From: Patiria pectinifera
Lineage: Eukaryota > Echinodermata > Asteroidea > Valvatida > Asterinidae
Reading direction: 5' to 3'
NCBI GenBank assembly: GCA_029964075.1
Contig: CM057150.1
Span: 62,001-126,000, forward strand
Length of the DNA: 64,000 nt
Shown here: in pieces, positions 54,688 to 64,000 of the stretch
Layout: every line of letters starts with the position of its first letter
Numbering within the stretch: position 1 is the stretch's first letter
Translations under genes and position numbers: made by a program
Notes under the pieces: generated by a model
Seen by the model: only the letters and a program-made list of their open reading frames with translations
Database searches by the model: none
What the model was told of the DNA's origin: nothing

Positions 54688-55490
54688 TATTCTTCGCTTA
54701 TTTAAAAAATAAAACTGCATGGCCTACATTATTTTTGTAAATGTTACTCTAGAATATAATTATTTCGGAATACATTTTGAAATTAAGTTTGAAGTCAAAG
54801 GGCTGTTGATAATCTTATTCGTATTCCTTTTAAAATTAGGAAAAACTAAGCATAATTCGTATTATAATTTCCCCTGGAATCTACAAAAGAATTAACTGAG
54901 AGTTCAGAACTTAATGGGCTAGGGTGTTTGAAATCGTTTTACTTTAAAAGTAAATCGAGAGAACAAGACATACTGAATCGTGTTAAAGTAACCCATATTT
55001 ATTTGATGTCTCTCTCTATCTGAGGCCGGGACAATATATAAGGGATGACGATTAATTCTTCGTGTATTTAAAAAATAAAACGCATGGCCTACATTATTTT
55101 GTGAAAAATTTTTACTCTAGAATATATTTTGGAATATATTTTGACGCTATTATTTGAGGGATGTTGTTAATCCTGATCATATTCATTTAAAAATAAGAAA
55201 AACCGAGCATAATTCGTATTAAATTTCCCCTGGAATCTACAAAAGAATTAACTTAGAGTGCAAACTTTAACGGGCTAGGTTTTTTTTTTAAATCATTTTG
55301 CTTTTAAAAAAATATTTAGAGAACCAGACGTAACTCTCTCTCTGAGGCAGGGAAAATATTTTTAAAAAAGGGATGACGATTTTATTCTTCATTTATTGAA
55401 AAAACCCACATGGCCTACATTATTTCGTGTACTGGTACATGTTCTACTCTAGAATATATTTTGGAATATATTTTGACATGAAGCATTAAA
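54688..55490. repeat. Degenerate tandem repeat of about 330-360 bp, 2.3 copies
   Basis: Copies start near 54688, 55050 and 55378. Shared blocks are GCATGGCCTACATTATTT, TACTCTAGAATATA and TTTCCCCTGGAATCTAC. Confidence 0.85.
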
Positions 55491-55970
55491 TGCAAGTGCT
55501 GTACTAAATGTGCCCCCTATTCCAGCCGGGAAATAGAAAAGTGTCTTATAAAAATATATTCTTGCTTTGAAAGAAAATTTGAGACAATGATTGACAGGCG
55601 ACCTTCAAAACTTATACTTTTATTTTGTTGATAATTATGTATTATAGTTATGTTCAAAGCGATTGATTTGATGACCGCCCGTCCGCCCGCCATAATGACT
55701 CCTCAAAAACGAAAAAGAAAAAGGGATGTATTTAATGCCCGCCCGCCCTTAGACTCGTAAAAATAAAATTTAAAAAAAACAATTGCGAAAATGGGGGGCA
55801 CGGGCCGGGTGTATCATACTGATGTTGGATGCAGTCTAGTCCTACCGGTAGCTTGACATGCTCATACATGTATTCATTCACATGTAGTGCTGGAGACATA
55901 ATTAGCCCAGCTTGGACGAAGTCTTCATTGCATTACAACTGTCGTCCAGGATGAGAAATCTCTACACAGT

Positions 55971-57700
55971 AGGGTAAACTGGGGTAAAAACGCCCAATTT
56001 TTAGGTTTTTGTTAAATATCTCAGTACTACTTGGTGACACCAGGAAATAAATGTGTGGTTTTATGCAATACATGTCTCCTCTATCAGGTGCAAATATAAT
56101 ATCATGGTCATTATATTGATAAGGGGGAATTTTCCCCCTTTTCGGGAGGAAGTTTGGCGGGTGTTTTTACCCGGGCCTCGGGGTAAAAACGCCCGCCCAC
56201 ATTTATAAAAAAAAATTGCTATACCACAGGTTTCCCTATAGTATAGTCATATTTTGTAATTAATTTAATATGGAGGGATTCTTCATCAAATACAAATAAC
56301 TTTTCAAACACAACTGGTTAATTATAACTACAAACTTGATCATTTAAAACAGGTATTTTTATGTGGAAGGAAGTGGAACATTAGCGTACATAATTCGCCC
56401 ATAACAAACTTGTAGGTTATGATAAGACCTGCCAATATTGAAAAATCTATTTCAATCTTGTTTAGCCAAATCATAGTTCCATGTTTTTAGGCATTTTTGT
56501 ATGTGTGCTTCTGGGGGGGGGGGGGCGGTTTCGACTTATTTTTTAGAAATGTGTATGATAATGGGGTTTTTTTTTTGACAGAGCTGGGGGGGGGGGGTTT
56601 GACCCCCAAAACCCCCCCTCTGGATCCGCGCCTGACTGTTTAAAATTGATGTAGTTGGAATCTTCTAGCTAATACTTACTTATACAACAAACATAATGTT
56701 GTAGAGAGTTCTAACAGTGAGGTTTTTGAAGATAAATGAGGCTGCAATAGAGCTTGATATCAAGGAAAGTACTGGGTGTTTTTACACCCAGACCCCTGAT
56801 TTTGGCCGGGGTAAAAACGCCCACTCAAAAAACATTATTAAGCAAATATTGAAATAGATTTTAATATTGTAATCATCTATAATTGTGTTATTAACCCTTC
56901 TTAATATCAACTAAAGAATAATAAAAATATAAGATACTTTTTTTATAAAATAATTTTAAGCAATATAGGCTAAACCTTCGACGGCCATTTTTTAAAAACT
57001 TTTTTTTAAATATTTTTTTTCAACAGCACCTACGTACCCTTCAAATATGTTAATGAATTTAATTCTTTTCTTCTTTCATTGTCTTCTATCAGATAATCCA
57101 CCTGGTCTTCCTTGTTTGTGTTTACCCATCATTCCCCCATCTTTCATCCCTTTCCACCCCCATACTGTTCCCCCCCCCCATCATCATCACTCTCACACTC
57201 TTTTGTCCGTTCCCACTCCCTGTGACCTTTGATCCTTCCCCTTTCTGATCCCTCCCCTGTTTACACCAGACCCCTTGTGGTTTGCCATCTCCCTTTGTTC
57301 CTTTGTTCTCTCATCCACCCTCCCCTGCATCTTTCCACACCTTTCCCACCTAATCCTCCTTTTGTGTTTCTTCTTTCAGCCCTGCACGTTTGTGTGCACC
57401 CCCATGTTAATGTATGTACTTCTGTCATTTCTGTTTTAGCCTCTGAAGAAGAACTTGCTAAGTTCGCAACATCAGGCCACATTAATTTTTAGATTTATAC
57501 ATTTCAGGTCCATCCAGTCAGTAAGCAGTTTGCAGCAGTCTTACTTTTTTCATGTTTTTTTCGAATTTAATTCTTGTTATTATTAGTTTTTATCTACATT
57601 GTACTTATTAAAAATATATTCCATTGAACAATTCATCTTGTCATTTTTTACTAGCAGTGGAAACAAATCAAGTGGGCGTTTTTACCCCCGCTTACTCTAC
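55971..57700. mobile_element. TA-flanked transposon copy B (GGGTAAAAACGCCC family), inverted relative to copy A
   Basis: TA precedes the left end (GGGTAAACTGGGGTAAAAAC) and follows the right end (GGGCGTTTTTACCCCCGC...). It matches copy A reversed. A C/T-rich segment of about 470 bp (57075-57545) is present here and not in A, so it is likely a nested insertion. Near 56615 lies GGATCCGCGCCTG, a fragment of another transposon end. Confidence 0.7.
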
Positions 57701-57894
57701 CATCCAAACTTTGGACCAAATTTTTGTTGCGTTTTACCTTGTTAAAGATGCTTGTTTCACGCCTACATACTCTATGTATCCTTATCTATTGGTCCGGGGG
57801 GGGGGGGGGTTCAGGAATTCCATACATGTGGTGCTGATTGACGTTAAAGGGAAAATACAACATTTGCAAACATCAAAAAATAAAACTACCAAAT

Positions 57895-58890
57895 CATTTT
57901 AAAATACCTTGCTGGACTGTTAGTGAATGACAGAGTAAAGCATAAAATCATGGCACCTGGTATACTGTCATTTTCAAGAAAAGTGGTATTTTTGTATCAA
58001 TTTCCAACGCTTCAGATCGGCCGACCAGCGTTGGAAAAAACTGGCTTTTTTTCAAATACTGGCCCCAGTTGACCATCGCACTTGTTTGCAATTGATTACA
58101 CACCTATGAACATGATTGAACGGGTACAAGCCAGCTAGACTGGTTCCCTGACCTTACAATTCCGCAATGTATGTAAACTGCTCTGTTTCTTCTTAAATGG
58201 AGTCAGGGAACCAGACTACAGGAAAATGATTGTTTTCTTGGTTTTTATAGCATTTTCGAACCCAAAACCTCAAAAAAGTCAGTGTAACTATATTTGCTAT
58301 ATATTTTCAACCCCCCAATTCCATCCATTTCTAAAAATTACAGCAAAAACAAATGATGTATACTTCCCTTTAATCAGAAAAATAAACTCTATCTAAAGCA
58401 ACGTTAGAACGTAGTCTCTTTTCATCAGTTTCTCACCGAATCGCTAGCGCCCTCCTTTGTTTAGTTTTGGTTGGAACAGTGACATCACTCCAGCCGACCG
58501 AAGTCGCGGAAACGCTCAACCTATGGCAAAAGCCGAAACATGATTCTGGTAACTATCGCGAAAACACGCTCGGTCATTGGATAGGCGACCGCAGCTACAA
58601 GTTAGTGCGCATGCGTATGAGGGCGGTTACTAAGGAAGTCGCACATGCGCACTGCATGCACGTTACACGTGCACAGCAGTACGTATGCAATTTACGACTG
58701 GACTCGGTACGTGTGAGAAACTGATGAAAAGAGTCTACAAAAAGGTACAAGTTATGTTGCTTTAGAGTTTATTTTCCTGATTAACGTTGGTCAGCATCGA
58801 TCGCACCCAACGGCCCAACAGATAAGGATACATAGAATACTAAGACGTAAAAATTGGCTTTTCCAACAAGGTAAAAAATATTGAAAATAC
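57895..58890. repeat. Foldback element of about 1 kb
   Basis: Left parts pair with right parts: AGTCTCTTTTCATCAGTTTC (58412 onward) with its complement near 58717-58736, AATAAACTCTA...AAAGCAAC with its complement near 58755-58778, and an outer CAACGC...GGCTTTTT pair. A short MITE (58136-58218) is nested in the left arm. Confidence 0.7.
58136..58218. mobile_element. Very short MITE (83 bp) with TAGACTGGTTCCC ends
   Basis: Ends TAGACTGGTTCCCTGAC and GTCAGGGAACCAGACTA are inverted. They match the ends of the 720-bp MITE at 42580-43299 with one change, so this is probably a minimal member of that family. No target duplication is seen. Confidence 0.7.
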
Positions 58891-58934
58891 TTAAAAATAT
58901 AATTTTTTTTTGCCCGGTTTGGAGCACTTCATAC

Positions 58935-60290
58935 CAGTGTTGTAGTCGAGACCGGATAGTCCGAGACCGAGACCAAGACCGAGACCTGAAGATTCGAGAC
59001 CAAGACCGAGACCGAGACCAGCCCCTTCAAGGCGGACCGAGACCGAGACCAATATGGTCCGAGACCGAGACCGAGACCGCAGATAATAAATAACAATAGT
59101 CGAAATAAAAAAAAAAAGACACGTTATTATAGTTGAAAAATGTAACCTTTCTATTCATAAAGAATACAGACCAAAATTTTGACCGGTGGCAATGTTGACA
59201 AATTGATACATGACACCTTACTTGAGCAAAAAGTAGTTACACTTAAGAAATATGGGCTTTGACATGTTTCATCTGTTATAGGAACTCGGATCCTAAACTC
59301 CACAGTCAACCCCTTGGTTTCCGCTTTGAGTTCTAACGGATATTCAAAGATGCAATTTTAATTTTACGTTGCCTTTTTTTTCCTAAAATAAATGTAGGAC
59401 TTAACTTCTAACAAGACTTGTGTAGGCCTACTTGATTTTAAAAAATGGGAGCTAGAAAATGTTGAATTAATTTTTAAATTTTTTGTCATAGAATGTGGAC
59501 TTGTACATGTAGACCCACAAGTTGCGAGGTGGTAGCCAGAATGTGCCAGATATGGATTTTTAATTTTTTTCTGAACAGGATTTTTAATTTTTGAGGAATA
59601 ATGGGGTACTTTAAAATGAGCAGCCAGAAAATGGGTCTCATCATACACTCTCATGGCAACAGTGAGTGGTAACTGGTAAGAGTGTGAGTGTGTGAGTTCA
59701 AAGCTGGAAAATCAGGTGGAAAAATTTATACTTTTTCTTCAAAATACTGTCCCAAATTAAAGAGAACATTGTGTGGGGTCGAAAATATAACTAATTCGAA
59801 GCACCTCATTTATTATCAGAATACAAAATGCAAGTGATTACGCCCACAGGGGTGGGCTAAACTACACAATCCCCGAAAATGGTTGACCCTTATTGCATAA
59901 ATTGTTACAAGTTTATACTTTGCTTTATGTGGCCGACTCAACAGATAAATGCCGAACTTGTTCCAAATCGTTCAGTGACTGGTACTGCTGCAGTTTTACA
60001 TGTACTTAGGAGACTTTCCAACGTGCAGTCGAGTCCAAACCCGCCCGTGATATATAACAAGCTTGATCTACGGGCTAGCAAATGTTTTAAATAACAACGG
60101 TACTGAACGAAGTGAACACAAAGTAATCGATCGAGCTGTAAAAGCTACATATTGCCGGTCTCGACTCGAGACCAGCCAAAATATCGAGACCAAAGGGGAC
60201 CGAGACCGAGACCAAGACCGAGACCACAGCTTCCGATACCGAGACCAGCAAAAAGGGGTCTCGGGACCGGTCTCGAGACCTACAACACTG
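58935..60290. mobile_element. hAT-type nonautonomous transposon, copy 2
   Basis: Same family and orientation as copy 1, with the ends CAGTGTTGTAG...CTACAACACTG and a perfect 8-bp duplication CTTCATAC (58927-58934 and 60291-60298). It differs from copy 1 mainly by shorter GAGACC runs and small internal deletions. Confidence 0.92.
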
Positions 60291-60539
60291 CTTCATACCC
60301 TGGACTCCCTCTGTAACGTAGGGAGGAAAGGGAGTCCATCTGGGCTAGAGACATACATGTTCGCTTGAGTGTGGTAGCAAGAGACTCTAAAAAAATGGCC
60401 TCTCAGAAATTGTTAATTTTCACCTCTAATATCTCACCCCAGATTTCATTTACATACCTCATACATTCAGCAGTCATCCACGAAGCCTAATGATCGACTT
60501 GAAACAGACCACAAAAAAAAATGTGAACTAGACATATGT

Positions 60540-63500
60540 TTGTTGACAAACATAGGGCTGTTTCGGTAGCTTTTGGTGACATGTGACATGTGTTCCATCA
60601 ACGAAGGATGTGTAGTTCTGTTTATAATAAATGGAGGCATATAATGTGTGATTCCATTCGCATAGGACTTTGAATTATGACGTCACTTGTCACGTAATGA
60701 CGTCATAATGACGTCACATAAAGTTTCATCTATTACTATAAAATATAATATTATGGTAAAGAACAACTTTGCCAGAGCAAACATCGTTGAAAGCAAGTTC
60801 GCGTCTTTTCCCAATTTTAAATTACAAAGCACTTCCGGTTTCAACCAGAAGAAAGGGTCACGTGATTTATTTGCACATATTTAAAAAATGAAGACCCTCG
60901 ATAATTCTATCAATTCCCGCAAAAATCATGTTCAGGTCTCGACCACCAATTTTTTTTTTACCTATAACACATCCCGGTCTAGCCACATACCAAGTTTGAA
61001 CCCAATCACACTTACAGTTCTGTAGATATAGGACTTCATAATATGCACGTAATTTTCAAAAATCAATAAAAAAAATAGGTGATGACGTCATCATGACGTC
61101 ATAGTCTTGGCATGATTTTTGTATGAGGGTCTTTCTTGGCTGTAACATTGATGACGATTCCAGATCGCCAATTTATAGAAATGGTGGCTTGAAAACGTGT
61201 ACAAAGTCAATGGGTTACAAAGTTAACGGGCTAAAACCCACTGCAGAAACATTGCACCTTTAAATTTGTAATTTGCCTTCGAACTGAAACATTTTTATGA
61301 AATATTACTTGATATTCTGACCCTTAGGAATATGTTCAATCGAATGACAGCGCGAAAAAAAATACGATTTCTCTTTCCTTCTCATAGTAATTCTCGGCTG
61401 AAGTTCAGAACTACTCAGTAAGATATCAGTGTTGTATAGGAAAAGACATGTGGAAAATCCCACTGCAGAAAAACTGCACCTTTGAATACATAACATAGGG
61501 CTTTTCGGCATTATGATTTTTTATTATACGTCCCTGACTATGCGCATGCATGAACATAAAATCTGTCAAAGTTAGCCGAAGATCTGCTAAAACGGTCACT
61601 GTGATGTGGACAGGATTTGACCTCGGCAACACGTGCTCTGCTGAAATGTTTTAGACCTACCCTTAAATCGACAATTAAAGTAAAAACTAACATAAAAACT
61701 GCCATGGTTGGTTTTTCAGGAATTTTCAAATGAAAAAAAAAGGGTCTTTTTATTATAACTTCCGGTAGGATGACGTCATTCGCCTAAAACTTCGCACACA
61801 TCTTAAGTGGGTCAAGGTCATCATATACACCAATATTTAGGCGATTCCAACAAACTTCGCCACAGACATCTATTCAAAATACATTTTTGCTAATTTTCAA
61901 CCTGTCGCCAGAGGGCGCTGGAAGATTGCATGACGTCATTGGTAGATGATTTGAAGAATTCTTCTAGCCAAAAGACAAACACCGTTAAAAACAAGTTCAT
62001 ATCTATTACCATTTTCAAATAATAAGCCACTTCCGATTTTGGCCTTTTTCGACCGGAAGCAAGGGTCACGTGATTTCACGCACACTGAATGAAATAAAGA
62101 CCTCAACCTACTCTACCTCTTTCCGGTAACAGAATGCTGGGGATGCATACGGTTGATTTCTTATGCATTTTTAAATATTAAAAGTGTCACAATTTAATTG
62201 CCTATAAATACACACCGGATGAAGTCATCATGGCGTCATCATTCCACAATGTTGTTTGAATTAGGGTCTTTGCCTGGACAAAGAGTGGTGTAAATGAATT
62301 ACTGGCAAAGAGTTGAAAATGCCCTTTGAAAAGCGACACTTTTTTTTAAATTTCTGTGTACAAAGTCTATGGGAAAAATTAAATATCAAAAATCTATAAT
62401 AAATTAGTCGATGCCGTCACCATGACGTCAATCTTCGGGACACATCTTTGCTATAGGGACTATGCTAAATGCAAACTTTGAATGATGAATGACAAAGATT
62501 AATGCCAAAAGTGGCGTGTAGAAAAAACGTGCACAAAGTCTATGGGGTTTAGGCGACAAAAAGAAGAAAGAAACTAGAGATCTATGTCTGTTTGCAACAG
62601 AACATAGGGCTTTTCCGCATTATGATTTTTTTTAATCAATAATACGTCCCTGACTATGCATGAACATAAAATCTGTCAAAGTTAGCTGAGAAATCGGCTA
62701 AAACGGTCACTCTGGACATGATTTGACCTCAGCAACACATGCGCTGCGGGCTGACTGACATACGATGTATATGCGTATGTACAACGTACGTGCATGTGGT
62801 ATACACATTGTGGAAGTCCTGTGCATGTTTTACAGCTCTCTACCGCAACTTGCGTAAGGGTGTTTTTTTGCCGACGTCACGACAACTGTGTGAACAATTT
62901 GACAAGCTGGGAACTTGGCACTGTTGAGGCAAATATTTACGCTATCATTTAATGGGCAATTCAAGATTATATCTGTACGGATTGATTTGTAAGCAATTTT
63001 TGATAAAGAAAAGGTCTTTTCAACTGAACTTCCGGTCTGATGGCGTCATTCGCCTAAAACTTCGCACACGTCTTAAGTGGGTCAATATCATCATATACAC
63101 CAATATTTAGGCGATTCCAACAAACTTCGCCACAGACATCTATTAAAAATACAATTTTGAAAATTTTCAACCTGTCGCTAGAGGGCGCTCGAAGATTACA
63201 TGACGTCATCAGTAGATGATTTGAAGAATACTATCAGCCAAGAGACTAACACTGTTGAAAACAAGTTCATATCTATTACCACTTTTAAATAATAAGCCAC
63301 TTCCGGTTTTGGCCTTTTTCAACCGGAAGCAAGGGTCACGTGATTTCACGCACACTGAATGAAATAAAGACCTCAACCTACTCTACCACTTGCCAGCAAC
63401 AAAATGCTGCGGACGCGTACGGTTGATTTCTTATTCATTTTTAAATATTAAAAGTGTCACAATTTAATTGCCTATAAATACACACAGGATGACGTCATCA

Positions 63501-64000
63501 TGACGTCATCATTCCACAATGTTGTTTGAATTAGGGTTTTTGCTTGGACAAAGAGTGGTGTAAATGAATTACTGGCAAAGAGTTGAAAATGCCCTTTGAA
63601 AAGCGACAATTTTTTTTTAACATTTCTGTGTGCAAAGTCTATGGGAAAAATTAAATATTCAAAAATCTATAATAAATTAGTCGATGACGTCACCATGACG
63701 TCAATCTTTGGGACACATCTTTGCTATAGGGACTACGCTTATGCAAACTTTGAATGATGTATGACAAAGATTTATGCCAAAAGTGGTGAGCAGAAAAATC
63801 GTGTACAAAGTCTATGGGATTTAGGCGACAAAAAGAAGACAGAAAAAAAATGAGAACAAAAACAAAGGCTTTTTCGCACTTTGTGGAAAAGCCACAAAAA
63901 AAAAAAAAAAAATCTTAACAAAAACAAAGGCTGTTTCGGCAAAAGTGCCGAAACAGCCAATAAAAAAATAAAAATCTTAACGAAAACAAAGGCTGTTTCG
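60540..64000 (+). repeat. Large direct repeat of about 1.27 kb, two good copies and one diverged
   Basis: Block ATGACGTCATTCGCCTAAAA (61768) recurs with one change near 63038, and the surrounding kilobase repeats in order: AAGGGTCACGTGATTTCACG, GACGTCATCATG, TCTATGGGAAAAATTAAATA. A diverged copy fills 60540-61530. CRE-like TGACGTCA palindromes occur many times. The last 130 bases hold short AAAGGCTGTTTCG units. No gene is seen. Confidence 0.85.
63929..63958. repeat. 13-bp hairpin at the window end
   Basis: GGCTGTTTCGGCA and TGCCGAAACAGCC flank a 4-base loop. Related units follow to the window end, so an array probably continues beyond. Confidence 0.8.

Noticed and set aside
54139-54705. 188-codon frame in AT-rich DNA
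   Set aside because: No recognisable domain, contains a poly-G stretch and overlaps the start of a tandem repeat; a chance frame is more likely.
53408-56632. A single transposon with CAGGGGCGGATCC...GGATCCGCGCCTG ends
   Set aside because: The right end lies inside transposon copy B and the inside is not symmetric, so the two ends more likely belong to separate fragments.
57047-57492. Two adjacent C/T-rich frames
   Set aside because: Proline/serine-rich translation of a pyrimidine-rich insert in transposon copy B, with no conserved feature.

Overview
The window looks like nuclear DNA of a marine invertebrate, probably a deuterostome such as an echinoderm, lancelet or hemichordate. The basis is a split Ig/FN3 cell-adhesion gene with phase-1 exons, many TACATGTA and TAGGCCTA palindromes, recurring GCGCCCTC motifs and a dense load of animal-type transposons. 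The species cannot be fixed from the sequence alone. Apart from the adhesion-gene exons, almost everything readable is mobile DNA.

Layout. (1) 1-2754 is the 3' end of a Ty3/gypsy-like LTR retrotransposon. It has a 39-bp, 30-copy minisatellite in its coding part, a purine-rich tract and an LTR (1619-2754), and it is inserted in a satellite of about 53 bp (2755-3528). (2) 3529-22446 is a full-length but decayed Polinton/Maverick of about 18.9 kb. It has AG...CT termini, inverted repeats of about 0.3 kb and a 6-bp CCGACA target duplication made of the same satellite. It carries PolB, retroviral-type integrase, a double-jelly-roll major capsid protein, an A32-like packaging ATPase and a string of small membrane and virion-type genes. 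Near the right end is a minus-strand gene that resembles a TFIIB-like transcription factor. Most genes are broken by frameshifts, stops or insertions; the ATPase and one small membrane protein are intact. A gag-protease-RT-RNaseH fragment of another gypsy element sits inside it (14761-17718). (3) 22447-26739 is a satellite remnant and noncoding DNA with a 0.6-kb foldback. (4) 26740-36012 is a young gypsy element with 1037-bp LTRs that differ at about four positions and a 4-bp ATAC duplication. It has gag, pro-pol with two in-frame amber codons, and a third ORF behind a good splice acceptor that encodes a protein with two C2H2 zinc fingers. (5) 36028-36476 is a piggyBac-type MITE. (6) 36553-44880, minus strand, holds eight consecutive exons (seven Ig domains, then one FN3) of a nephrin-like adhesion gene whose first and last exons are not visible. 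(7) 45-64 kb is noncoding DNA packed with MITEs: two hAT-type copies with perfect 8-bp duplications, two oppositely oriented copies of a TA-flanked element, foldbacks, and a direct repeat of about 1.27 kb to the window end.

How the parts work together. The Polinton genes form the usual self-synthesising set: polymerase and integrase for replication and insertion, capsid and ATPase for particle assembly. Many of their start codons follow a shared AT-rich leader (TTTAAA, then TAAATG-like), which is notable beside a TFIIB-like gene. The young gypsy element could express its zinc-finger protein from a spliced message. These are inferences from sequence patterns; no database search was run.
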